A DNA stretch of 64,000 bases from Algibacter miyuki (GTDB taxonomy: Bacteria > Bacteroidota > Bacteroidia > Flavobacteriales > Flavobacteriaceae), in the NCBI RefSeq assembly GCF_030409805.1, contig NZ_JAUFQP010000013.1, positions 1,060,501 to 1,124,500 of the forward strand, written 5' to 3'. Of this stretch, positions 45,233 through 53,310 are shown piece after piece. The notes beneath the pieces are model-generated. The model did not search any database. It was not told where the DNA came from and was given only the letters and a program-made list of their open reading frames with translations. A program made the position numbers and the translations under genes. Within the stretch, counting starts at the first letter, position 1; every line of letters starts with the position of its first letter.

Positions 45233-48200
45233 ATGCAAAAAAAACTAGCCAACATCCTTTTCTCAACACGACTAACTTCTATTTTATTTATTGTTTTTGC
45301 GGCCGCTATGGCAACAGGTACTTTTCTAGATGCCGGACAAGATATGTCGCCAACGCCATATACGCGAAACGTGATATACAACACGTGGTGGTTCGAGGGA
45401 ATCATGGTGTTTTTTATTATTAATTTTGCAGGAAATGTGTTCCGTTTCCGTTTGTATAAAAAAGAAAAGTGGGCCACTTTTATTCTGCATTTGTCATTCA
45501 TATTTATCTTATTGGGTGCTTTTATAACGCGATATGCTAGTTTTGAAGGCATGATGGCTATTCGTGAAGGTGCTACTGAAAATACATTTCTATCTCAAAA
45601 AACATACGTTACCACTTATATCGATGGCGATTTTGAAATTGATGGCGTAGCGCAGCGTCGTGTTTTGGAAAATGAAGTTGATTTTTCGGGACGCATGGAT
45701 AATCACTTTAATGTTCAAAGTGTATATCATGATAAACCTGTAAGTATTTCATTAGAAAAATTTATTGTTGGTGCTGAAGAAGATATTATTCCTGACGAAA
45801 GTGGCGAATCATATTTGAAAATTGTTGAAGCTGGAGCCAGTGGACCACATAATCATTTCTTGAAAGTGGGGCAGGTGGCCAATATTCATAATGTATTATT
45901 TGCTGTTAATAAACCTACAGATGGTGCTATAAACATCACGCATTCTGATGATGAACTGACTATAAATTCCCCTTTTGAAGGTGAATACATGACCATGGCA
46001 ACACGTGCGGAAGGCGTTTTGGTTAAAGATAGTTTGCAACCTTTGCACTTGCGTTCCCGTTATGTTATTGGTGATATGCAAATTGTGTTTCCAAAACCTA
46101 TTGTAAAGGGTGTTTTTGATATTGTTAAGAAGGCTAATTTTCTTAAAAATGATGAAGACGGCTTGGTATTAAAAGTTACTGCTAATGGTGAAACTAAAAG
46201 CGTAGGTTTACTTGGCGGAAAAGGAACTAATAGCAGTTTTAAACAGATTAATGTTGGCGGTTTAGATTTTGCATTTAAGTACGGTTCTAAATTATTGGAT
46301 TTACCTTTTTCTATAAAACTAAACGATTTTGAGGCAGAGCGTTACCCAGGTACCGAAAGAGGCTATTCGGCATATTCTAGTGAAGTTACTGTTTTAGACG
46401 AACAAGAAGGTGATTTTGATTATAAAATTTTTATGAATAATATTTTAGACCATCGCGGTTATCGCTTTTTTCAATCTGGATTTGATCCAGACGAACAAGG
46501 GACTATACTTTCTGTAAACCATGATTACTGGGGAACTTTAATAACATATATTGGTTATTTTATGTTGTATTTTGGGTTAATGGCTATTTTATTTTCTAAG
46601 CACTCTCGTTTTGGTGATTTAAAAAAGCAACTAGAAAAAGTGAAAGCTAAAAAAGCGAAAGGCTTAGCCGTTTTATTATTATGTTTTGGTTTAAATGGAT
46701 TTGCGCAAGAACATCATGAAGGTGATGGGCACGACCACTCAACAAAACCTACAAAAACGCAAATTGATTCTATTTTAGCAGCTAATATTACGCCTAAAGC
46801 ACATGCCGCAGAATTCGGGAATTTAGTGATTCAGGATTTAAGCGGACGTATGATGCCCGTGAATACGTATGCTTCGGAAATGCTTCGAAAGTTAAGTAAG
46901 TATGATACTTACGAAGATTTTGATGCCAACCAAGTCTTTTTGTCTATTCAGGAAAGTCCTCAGCTTTGGTATAATGTGCCAATTATTTATTTGAAAGCTA
47001 AAAAAGCAGATTCTATTCGTCACATGATTGGTGTTGATGCAGATGAAACGTATGCTACATTAGCCGATTTTTTCACAGAAAGAGGCGAGTATATTTTAGC
47101 ACCATATTTAGACGAAGCCTATAAAGCACAAGTGCCAAATGGTTTTCAAAAGGAATTTAAAGAAGCCGATCAACGTGTTAACCTATTGTTTAATACGGTA
47201 GAAGGACGCTCACTAAAAATATTCCCAATCCCTGACGATGAAAATCATAAATGGATTTCTAATTTCGATTATAAGCAAGACCCAACGGTTATTAAAGATT
47301 CACTTTATAATAATTTCGTAAAAAGCGGATTTCTAGCTTATTTATATACTTTAAATGCGGCAAAAAAATCGGGAGATTTCGATCAAGCGTCCAAATTACT
47401 AAGAGCCTTTAAAGATACACAACATAAATATGGTGGCTCGGTAATGTTGAGTGATCAAAAAATAAAAACTGAGGTTTTATATAACAAGTACGATATTTTT
47501 AAAAGGCTATTTAGTTGGTATATGTATGCCGGTACACTCATGTTTGTGCTTTTAATTTTTCAAATATTTAATGCTAAAAACAAAAAATTAAACACAGCTA
47601 TTACCGTGTTTAAATTCATTATTATTGGCTTGTTTTTATTGCATACAGGAGGTTTAATTGTGCGTTGGTACCTATCAGGGCACGCACCTTGGAGTGATGC
47701 TTATGAGTCTATGATTTACGTCGCTTGGGCAACTATGCTTTTCGGATTGCTTTTCGGAAGAAAAAGTGATTTAACCATGGCTTCCACCGCATTTGTAACA
47801 GCCATGATTTTAATGATTGCACACTGGAATTGGATGGATCCTGCCATTGCAAACCTACAGCCTGTATTAAATAGTTATTGGCTTATGATACATGTAGCGG
47901 TTATTGTGGCAAGTTACGGTCCATTTGCTTTAGGGATGATTTTAGGAATTGTTTCACTCTTTTTAATGATTTTCACGAATAAAGAGAATAAGCAGAAAAT
48001 GTTACTTAATATTAAAGAGCTAACCATAATTAACGAAATGGCCTTAACAGTAGGTTTAGTAATGCTTACCATCGGAAACTTTTTAGGTGGTATGTGGGCT
48101 AACGAAAGTTGGGGACGTTACTGGGGCTGGGATCCAAAGGAAACTTGGGCGCTTATTAGTATCATGATTTACGCTTTTGTAGTACACATGCGTTTGGTAC

Positions 48201-48421
48201 CTGGACTTCGTAGCCGTTGGTTGTTTAACCTATGTTCTATTATCGCTTTCGCAAGTATTTTAATGACTTACTTTGGTGTGAATTTCTACTTAGCTGGTTT
48301 GCATAGTTATGCGAGTGGTGATCAAATTGTAAGTGTGAAATTTATTGGTATTGCATGTGCTATTGTAGCTGTTTTAGGAGCTTTCTCTTATCGTGGTTAC
48401 ACTAAGTATTATAAAAAATAA
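45233..48421 (+). CDS. ccsBA: Fused cytochrome c biogenesis protein CcsBA (ResB-ResC, system II)
   Basis: Haem lyase/exporter of 1062 residues joining CcsB (ResB) and CcsA (ResC). The N half has four membrane segments and a large ResB periplasmic domain (about residues 110-420). A linker (about 480-700) contains a histidine-rich EHHEGDGHDHS stretch and a soluble domain. The C half has the CcsA WWD haem-handling motif, ANESWGRYWGWDPKETWALI, and histidines in the flanking helices. It attaches haem to CxxCH motifs of periplasmic cytochromes c. Large fusions of this type are usual in Bacteroidota and epsilonproteobacteria. The ATG at 45233 was chosen because the frame's earlier GTG overlaps the promoter. 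Confidence 0.95.
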   Translation: MQKKLANILFSTRLTSILFIVFAAAMATGTFLDAGQDMSPTPYTRNVIYNTWWFEGIMVFFIINFAGNVFRFRLYKKEKWATFILHLSFIFILLGAFITRYASFEGMMAIREGATENTFLSQKTYVTTYIDGDFEIDGVAQRRVLENEVDFSGRMDNHFNVQSVYHDKPVSISLEKFIVGAEEDIIPDESGESYLKIVEAGASGPHNHFLKVGQVANIHNVLFAVNKPTDGAINITHSDDELTINSPFEGEYMTMATRAEGVLVKDSLQPLHLRSRYVIGDMQIVFPKPIVKGVFDIVKKANFLKNDEDGLVLKVTANGETKSVGLLGGKGTNSSFKQINVGGLDFAFKYGSKLLDLPFSIKLNDFEAERYPGTERGYSAYSSEVTVLDEQEGDFDYKIFMNNILDHRGYRFFQSGFDPDEQGTILSVNHDYWGTLITYIGYFMLYFGLMAILFSKHSRFGDLKKQLEKVKAKKAKGLAVLLLCFGLNGFAQEHHEGDGHDHSTKPTKTQIDSILAANITPKAHAAEFGNLVIQDLSGRMMPVNTYASEMLRKLSKYDTYEDFDANQVFLSIQESPQLWYNVPIIYLKAKKADSIRHMIGVDADETYATLADFFTERGEYILAPYLDEAYKAQVPNGFQKEFKEADQRVNLLFNTVEGRSLKIFPIPDDENHKWISNFDYKQDPTVIKDSLYNNFVKSGFLAYLYTLNAAKKSGDFDQASKLLRAFKDTQHKYGGSVMLSDQKIKTEVLYNKYDIFKRLFSWYMYAGTLMFVLLIFQIFNAKNKKLNTAITVFKFIIIGLFLLHTGGLIVRWYLSGHAPWSDAYESMIYVAWATMLFGLLFGRKSDLTMASTAFVTAMILMIAHWNWMDPAIANLQPVLNSYWLMIHVAVIVASYGPFALGMILGIVSLFLMIFTNKENKQKMLLNIKELTIINEMALTVGLVMLTIGNFLGGMWANESWGRYWGWDPKETWALISIMIYAFVVHMRLVPGLRSRWLFNLCSIIAFASILMTYFGVNFYLAGLHSYASGDQIVSVKFIGIACAIVAVLGAFSYRGYTKYYKK

Positions 48422-48480
48422 TAAGGTTTAGCTGAATAACTTCGGAAGTAAAACATCATATTTTAACAGTTTTAGATGAT

Positions 48481-48509
48481 TTATCCTACGCTTTAAAAGG
48501 GTAGGATAA
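48481..48509 (+). terminator. Hairpin after ccsBA (possible terminator)
   Basis: Perfect arms TTATCCTAC and GTAGGATAA around 11 bases; no T-run on the coding side, so termination is uncertain. Confidence 0.5.
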
Positions 48510-48560
48510 TTATCGATTTAGGAGATTTTATTTTTATAAGAGATTGTAAAGTAGCTGTTT

Positions 48561-48660
48561 CTAACGGTTTATGGTTTTATTTTCTATTTGTTTTAAGTAT
48601 TAAACATAAATAGCTAAGCATGAAAGTTGCGATGGTTTTATGTGTTGTTGGCAAATGTTA
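48561..48660 (-). other. Spacer segment of the type found between small genes in flavobacterial gene arrays
   Basis: On the minus strand the segment begins at the TAA (48660) of the decayed MORN gene. It continues ATTTGCCAACAACAC, GCTTAGCTATTT and ends AACCGTTAG (48567-48560). From memory, a stop codon followed by GCCAAC ... GCTTAGCTATTT ... CCGTTAG recurs between tiny, mobile-looking genes of Flavobacteriia, reminiscent of integron cassette boundaries. No long palindrome like attC was seen, only two copies of ATAAAACCAT. Assignment is tentative. Confidence 0.3.
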
Positions 48661-48960
48661 TTCTTTTTGAACTAATCCATCAATGTTTTTTTTGTAGATG
48701 TTAAATCTCCATTTTCATAATTATTTACCGTGTTATTATCATCTGTTAAATGGCCTTTATTCATGAGGGAAATTTATTATCATAGTATAAAAAAATATTC
48801 ATAAGTTTTCCATCATTCCAAAGTCTTGTGTGATAAATGGAATCATTAGAATGATATATTTTCCTGTTGGTTTCCCGTTATTATATACTCCATTACATCC
48901 ATTATTATGAAGGATGTTAAAATGTCTGATGTTTTCTCTATTGGAGATACCTTGAAAGGT
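48658..48960 (-). pseudogene. Frameshifted MORN-repeat (YwqK-like) protein remnant
   Basis: Reading the minus strand, three frames must be joined. The pieces are FNILHNNG and GVYNNGKPTGKY; then, after a shift, YHSNDSIYHTRLWNDGKL; after another shift, MNKGHLTDDNNTVNNYENGD then LTSTKK; after a last shift, IDGLVQKE and a TAA. The NGKxxG and ENG repeats are the hallmark of YwqK-type MORN proteins (antitoxin-like or secreted-partner families). At least three frameshifts make it a pseudogene unless the sequence is faulty. Confidence 0.65.
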
Positions 48961-48961
48961 A

Positions 48962-49333
48962 TTAGAGGTTTGAAAGAGATTTGTCAGCGTATATTAGAGC
49001 GGTTAGAAAGCAAAGGCAATTTACATCCACAGACAAAAAACTCCCTTGTAGAAGGGATTCCCGATTCTTATGAGGAATAAGTTTAAAGAATGACATGGAA
49101 ACCTTGTAAAGTTTTTCTAATTCATCTTTTGTTTTGTAAACATCTAACCTGTTTGTTTTTATATTTAAGAAAAATTGATAATCATCTTCAGTTAGTATAT
49201 CTCTAAACTTTTTTTCGTCATTTATATATTCAGATACGCTCATGTTTAGAAACTTTTTAGTGCCTTTTATCGTAGTGTTGTAGGGGGTTATTTTATCACT
49301 AATATTAGATAAGTCTAGTTTTGTTATTTTCAT
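48962..49333 (-). CDS. Hypothetical 123-residue protein
   Basis: Not recognised. The protein is soluble, lysine-rich and mostly helical, beginning MKITKLDLSNISDKITPYNT; it has TKDELEKLYKVSMSFFKLIP in the middle and a more hydrophobic cysteine-bearing end (VNCLCFLTALIYADKS). It lies between two frameshifted genes on the same strand, in a low-complexity accessory islet, and AT content is higher than in neighbours. It may be an intact member of a gene array or may itself be decaying; its last codons run into the MORN remnant. Confidence 0.55.
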   Translation of the reverse strand: MKITKLDLSNISDKITPYNTTIKGTKKFLNMSVSEYINDEKKFRDILTEDDYQFFLNIKTNRLDVYKTKDELEKLYKVSMSFFKLIPHKNRESLLQGSFLSVDVNCLCFLTALIYADKSLSNL

Positions 49334-49365
49334 TGTGGTTTCATTTTTTTGTTAAACACTATGTT

Positions 49366-49594
49366 TTAAATTATAATTGATACGTCGCTGTATGTAAGAA
49401 TAAGGTCAATCGTATTTTTTAACACATTAATTGTTTTAAGTTTTTCTTCAAGGTCGAGTATTATTTTCTGTTGACTTCTGATTTCAAGACTTAATTCGGT
49501 AAGCTCACATTTTTCTTCAAATAAAGGTTTTGATATCTCTTAGAACTATTTCTGTCAAGTCGTCTAAACTGTATTTATTTTCTTTCCTATCCAT
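49366..49594 (-). pseudogene. Frameshifted small coiled-coil protein gene
   Basis: From ATG at 49594 the minus strand reads MDRKENKYSLDDLTEIVLRD then IKTFI and a TGA. Shifting one frame within AAAACC gives KPLFEEKCELTELSLEIRSQ then QKIILDLEEKLKTINVLKN and a TAA at 49366. The joined product is about 77 residues with a heptad-like coiled coil. Either a single frameshift has broken the gene or programmed slippage occurs; decay is more likely given the neighbours. Confidence 0.5.
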
Positions 49595-49791
49595 TCATGT
49601 TTTCATTGGGTGACTTATTGGATGTAACGTGCACCGGATATAGTTAATCATTAGTTCTAGTCTTCATAAAAGAATTCTCATAGATTTTCAGTGTTGCTTT
49701 TTATGTATTAAATATAAGTAATCAAGATATATATTAAACCATATGCATCAAAGCTATTTTTTTTCTTTCCAAATTACTAATAATTTAGGAT

Positions 49792-49814
49792 CTAACTAAC
49801 TAACTAACTAACTA
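49792..49814. repeat. Tetranucleotide repeat (CTAA) x5.75
   Basis: Perfect CTAA repeats ending exactly where the DUF3307 stop codon (minus TAG, 49815-49817) begins. Between 49595 and 49791 nothing else was recognised. Confidence 0.9.
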
Positions 49815-50534
49815 CTACCTAATATAAGCTAGTAGAAACTGATAACTTATTCCAAAAAGGACAGCAAGGCCATAACTTAAAAGGGTTCCTATTAAAATGT
49901 ATTCGGTAAGTTTACGGTCTTTCGCTTTAGATAAATCACTGAAACGCAACACCGATTTTGCAGCTATAAGAAACCCAATCCCTTCCCAATGGTTCGTAAT
50001 TATAAGGACAAACACGAAAAGACGTTCTAGAATACCAATAAAAGCGCCCGCATTTTCTAAGGATAGGTTGCTGTTATCTTCCTTGAAATACCATTTAGAA
50101 ATCACGGTTTTCATAATAATAGAAGAGACTACGGTAACGCCTAAAATAGTGGTGATAAATAGAAGAAATATAGGATTGTAAAAAGAGTTAATATTGAGTT
50201 CAAAAGGTTCGTAAATGCTAACAACAATCGCGATAATAATAAAATGTGCCAGTTGGTCTAAGGCGAAAAGACGCCTGGCATTCGATTTTGTTTTTAATTT
50301 CAGTTTTATCAGGTCGATAATGTAGTGCGATAAAATGATTATTAAAAAACCAAGCCAATAGTCAAAATTGAATTGTAATACCAGTAATAAGGCTATTAAA
50401 TGTATTAAAACATGGTAGTACAAAAATTTAGATTTGTGCTTGTGTTTTTCTTTATGAAGCACCCATTTTTCGGGTTGTAATAAAAAATCGCCAACAAAAT
50501 GTGCTAGTATGAGTTTAATAAATAGTGGAATCAT
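49815..50534 (-). CDS. DUF3307 membrane protein
   Basis: Integral membrane protein of 239 residues with about seven segments. The N-terminal DUF3307 pattern is LAHFVGDFLLQPEKWVLHKEKHKHKS followed by HVLIHLIALLL, with histidines and an aspartate spaced like a metal-binding membrane site. Later segments include GAFIGILERLFVFVLIITNHWEGIGFLIAAKSVLRFSDL. Function unknown. Its ATG overlaps the SatD-like stop by 4 bases, so the two are translated in a coupled way. Confidence 0.87.
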   Translation of the reverse strand: MIPLFIKLILAHFVGDFLLQPEKWVLHKEKHKHKSKFLYYHVLIHLIALLLVLQFNFDYWLGFLIIILSHYIIDLIKLKLKTKSNARRLFALDQLAHFIIIAIVVSIYEPFELNINSFYNPIFLLFITTILGVTVVSSIIMKTVISKWYFKEDNSNLSLENAGAFIGILERLFVFVLIITNHWEGIGFLIAAKSVLRFSDLSKAKDRKLTEYILIGTLLSYGLAVLFGISYQFLLAYIR

Positions 50535-51130
50535 AGTTGTTTTACTTGTACGTTGTAGTAGTTTAGTAGTTTTGAAATTTCGTCGAAACCGCCACGTTTT
50601 AAGCCTTTACTGATGTTGCTTTGTGTGGTTTCAAAATGCTGAGCGAGCTCTACTTGAGTGAGTTCAGGATTTTCTAAAGCGGTTTTAATTAATTTTGCCG
50701 AAGTGGTGGTCCAGTTATTTATAGTTAATAAAGCCAACTCAAACATCAGGTTTAAATTATTGTCAAAAGACTCAAAAGGCGATTTTATAGCGAGTGTAAC
50801 TTTTTTTAAATCGTCAAAACATTCTCCGGAATTTATAAAAGCAGATCCGTTAGACTCTGTTATTTTATCGGCTTGATATGTTTTTTCGCCAATACCTATG
50901 GCCATTCTAACATCAATATTTTTAAATTGTTTCAGGCTAGCCTTGATGAGAATAGCAGCTTGTAAGGCTTGTTCTGGCGGTGTTTCCAATTGAAAACTAT
51001 CACCTCTAAACACATCCCATGTTGCGGGCTGTGGGCCATATGTGCTCAAAATTGTTTTAAGCGTGTTTAACCATGTTTTTGGTTCGCTAGATTTCGAATT
51101 TATAATATCTCCTGTAATTATGCTGGTCAT
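50531..51130 (-). CDS. SatD-family protein with C-terminal helix-turn-helix
   Basis: Protein of 199 residues with an N-terminal SatD domain (SIITGDIINSKSSEP, DVFRGDSFQLETPP, VRMAIGIGEK) and a C-terminal helix-turn-helix (LTQVELAQHFETTQSNISKG). SatD was first named in a streptococcal secretion and acid-tolerance operon; its biochemical role is unclear. The nucleotidyl-cyclase-like GD and RGDS segments suggest a nucleotide-binding fold, which is inference. It probably regulates or signals to the coupled DUF3307 membrane protein. Confidence 0.85.
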   Translation of the reverse strand: MTSIITGDIINSKSSEPKTWLNTLKTILSTYGPQPATWDVFRGDSFQLETPPEQALQAAILIKASLKQFKNIDVRMAIGIGEKTYQADKITESNGSAFINSGECFDDLKKVTLAIKSPFESFDNNLNLMFELALLTINNWTTTSAKLIKTALENPELTQVELAQHFETTQSNISKGLKRGGFDEISKLLNYYNVQVKQL

Positions 51131-51150
51131 AGTTTGGTATGCTTCTGTAT

Positions 51151-51158
51151 CAAATGTA
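51151..51158 (-). promoter_or_regulatory. TAnnTTTG promoter box of the SatD-DUF3307 pair
   Basis: Minus strand TACATTTG, 20 bases before the SatD ATG. Confidence 0.6.
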
Positions 51159-51350
51159 TTACTTTTCTTTTAGTATTCAAAATTATTCCTTTAAAAAGTA
51201 ATATTTATAATTATTACCGAATATGGTAATAATTTGTTTAAGATGATATGTTAAGTTGAAGATTAGAAAATAACAATATTCCTTTAAAGAGTAATAATAC
51301 AAAATATACCCTTTTAAACAGATAATATAAATGCGATTACTATATTTTAA

Positions 51351-51395
51351 TTTCGCGAAAGCGTTAAGAAATAAAACACCAAAGCAATATCTTTG
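51351..51395 (+). promoter_or_regulatory. mscL promoter with TTTCGCGAAA palindrome
   Basis: Promoter box TATCTTTG at 51388-51395, 20 bases before the mscL ATG. A perfect 10-base palindrome TTTCGCGAAA at 51351-51360 lies where the -33 element would be, a possible operator. Confidence 0.55.
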
Positions 51396-51415
51396 CAACT
51401 GTAATAAAATAGATT

Positions 51416-51856
51416 ATGAAGTTATTTAAAGAATTTAAGGAGTTTGCCGTAAAAGGTAATATGATGGATATGGCTATTGGTATTGTAATTGGTGCTGCTT
51501 TTAATAAAGTGATCGATATTTTGGCTAAAAAAGTAATTTTACCACCATTAACATTATTAACTAATGGGGTTAATTTTAGAGAGCAACGCATTATTTTACA
51601 AGACGCTGTTTTAGATGCTTCTGGTGCTATTCAAACTGATGAAGTTGCTATAGGTTATGGGGCATTAGGCGAGGCTTTACTCGATTTTTTAATTATAGGA
51701 TTTACTATTTTTATAGTAATGAAATTTATGAATAGATTGCGCAATAAGGCGCAAGATACTAAAGATAAAACGGTGACAACACCAAAGGATATCGAGCTTT
51801 TACATCGACTTACAGATTTAATGGAAGAGCAAAACAGGTTATTAAAATCGAAATAA
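51416..51856 (+). CDS. mscL: Large-conductance mechanosensitive channel MscL
   Basis: Pentameric inner-membrane pressure valve of 146 residues. The N-terminal MKLFKEFKEFAVKGNMMDMA leads into helix 1 (AIGIVIGAAFNKVIDILAKKVILPPL), a periplasmic loop (about 45-78), helix 2 (LIIGFTIFIVMKFMNRL) and a cytosolic C-terminal helix ending EEQNRLLKSK. The periplasmic loop is slightly long, as in other Bacteroidota. A 50-residue basic gene starts 4 bases after its stop. Confidence 0.95.
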   Translation: MKLFKEFKEFAVKGNMMDMAIGIVIGAAFNKVIDILAKKVILPPLTLLTNGVNFREQRIILQDAVLDASGAIQTDEVAIGYGALGEALLDFLIIGFTIFIVMKFMNRLRNKAQDTKDKTVTTPKDIELLHRLTDLMEEQNRLLKSK

Positions 51857-51860
51857 GATT

Positions 51861-52013
51861 ATGGCGAAAACAGGACAAGATAAAAACACGAAAAACAAGG
51901 CGAAGCATTCTAAGTTAATGGCTCAGAAAAAGAATAAGAAAAAAGCCGAAGTAGCCCTAAGAAAAGAGCGATTAAAAGAAATTATACAGCAATCTAAAAA
52001 TCAAAAAGAGTAA
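51861..52013 (+). CDS. 50-residue very basic protein following mscL
   Basis: Frame from ATG at 51861: MAKTGQDKNTKNKAKHSKLM, then AQKKNKKKAEVALRKERLKE and IIQQSKNQKE, stop TAA. About 30% lysine/arginine, with a helical second half. It starts 4 bases after the mscL stop and is clearly in the same transcript. It could bind nucleic acid or ribosomes. The composition (no hydrophobic core, no stop-rich alternatives) and spacing favour a true gene; no family recognised. Confidence 0.75.
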   Translation: MAKTGQDKNTKNKAKHSKLMAQKKNKKKAEVALRKERLKEIIQQSKNQKE

Positions 52014-52037
52014 ATAGAGTATTATAAAAAAAACAAG

Positions 52038-53135
52038 TTATAGCGAGCTGTTGTTTGTGCTTTCATGCTCAAAAAGAGACTCTTTACGTTCATTATAACT
52101 TACGTTTTCTTTTATCAAAATGTCGATAGGTAAATAGGTTTTGGTGTTCGGTATTTTATTTTGAACTAAATAGTCGGTGAGTAGGCGTACAGCCTCATAA
52201 CCTTGATCGAAGGGTTTTTGTGATATTAAAAACGCCACCGAATCATCTAATAAGCACTCAATATTTTGTGGTGTGTTATCAAAACCAATCAGTTCTAAGT
52301 TTTTAAGGTGTGCATCATCAATGCAATCTACAATAATATAAATTCTACTCGAAGGCACAAATAGTCCTTTAACTTCTGGGTGCGCGTTTAAATAGGTGTT
52401 TATTTTTTCTTTAGTTCCCGAAGAATTATCTAAGTTTTCAAGATTTATAGTTTGGTTTTCAACAGGAATATTGTTTTTCAAAAAATAATCATTAAAACCT
52501 TTTATTCTGTTTGATACAGCGTTATTTTTAGTGATATTATGGCGCGCTTGAATAATTAAAAAAGCATCCGATTTCGGTCTACTTAAATGCATTAATTTTC
52601 CCGTAATATAGCCAGCCATATAAGAATCTTGTCCAACAAAAGCTAAGTTGTTAAAGCCTTTAATGTCAATATTTAGAAAAATGTATGGGATATTTTTGGC
52701 TTCTAATTGAGCTACAACGGCACTGGTTTCTTTAGAGAAATTAGGAACCATAATAACAGCCGAAGGCTCCGATTTTAATAAAGTGGTAAAGGTTTCAAAA
52801 TAAGAAGCTTCATCGTATTGGTTGTAGGCAAAATTAGTAACTTGAACACCTAGAGATTTTACATCATTCTCGGCTTTTAAAACGCCTAAATAGGGCGATT
52901 TCCAGAACAAATCGGCATCATCATGCTTGGGCATTAACGAGGCGATAACATACTTGTTTTTCATGGCAAGCGCACTCGCAACGGGGTTTACGCTAAAATT
53001 ATGATGCTCAAGAAGGGCTTTGATTTTGGCTTCCGTTTTTTTAGAGACGCCACCACGGTTGTGAATTACACGATCTACAGTACCTTCGGAAACTTGAGCT
53101 TCTTTTGCTATATCCTTTATCGTTATCATATTCAA
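52038..53135 (-). CDS. LacI-family transcriptional regulator of the hexuronate operon
   Basis: Repressor of 365 residues. The N-terminal helix-turn-helix ITIKDIAKEAQVSEGTVDRVIHNRGGVSKKTEAKI is followed by a periplasmic-binding-protein-like sensor domain (about residues 60-340). A hinge helix with ALAMKN is present. It is divergent from the fructuronate reductase-UxuA-UxaC-TRAP operon. It should bind the two GTGTGCGCACAC palindromes in the intergenic region; the inducer is likely a uronate pathway intermediate. The very similar placing of LacI-type regulators beside hexuronate genes supports this. Confidence 0.9.
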   Translation of the reverse strand: MNMITIKDIAKEAQVSEGTVDRVIHNRGGVSKKTEAKIKALLEHHNFSVNPVASALAMKNKYVIASLMPKHDDADLFWKSPYLGVLKAENDVKSLGVQVTNFAYNQYDEASYFETFTTLLKSEPSAVIMVPNFSKETSAVVAQLEAKNIPYIFLNIDIKGFNNLAFVGQDSYMAGYITGKLMHLSRPKSDAFLIIQARHNITKNNAVSNRIKGFNDYFLKNNIPVENQTINLENLDNSSGTKEKINTYLNAHPEVKGLFVPSSRIYIIVDCIDDAHLKNLELIGFDNTPQNIECLLDDSVAFLISQKPFDQGYEAVRLLTDYLVQNKIPNTKTYLPIDILIKENVSYNERKESLFEHESTNNSSL

Positions 53136-53225
53136 AAATGAAAATTTATGCTTGTACGAAGTTATGAAAAACTTGCACGTATAAAATTAATTTCAAGCAA
53201 TTTAGGTAAAATTACTTTTATTTTT

Positions 53226-53270
53226 GTGTGCGCACACTATCTTTTTTGTTATATTTGTGTGTGCGCACAC
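53226..53270. promoter_or_regulatory. Two LacI-type operators flanking the hexuronate promoter
   Basis: GTGTGCGCACAC is a perfect 12-base palindrome at 53226-53237 and again at 53259-53270, 33 bases apart (about three helical turns). The promoter box lies between them, so one site covers the -33 region and the other the transcription start. Confidence 0.85.
53250..53257 (+). promoter_or_regulatory. TAnnTTTG promoter box of the hexuronate operon
   Basis: TATATTTG. Transcription starts within or next to the second operator. The first ATG is at 53311. Confidence 0.65.
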
Positions 53271-53310
53271 GAAAAGCGCAAATTTATACTTAATTTAAAT
53301 AAGATATACC

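Noticed and set aside
48561..48660. Classical integron attC site
   Set aside because: The segment begins and ends with GCCAAC- and CCGTTAG-like bases but the two halves are not complementary as an attC hairpin requires; only a direct repeat ATAAAACCAT is seen.
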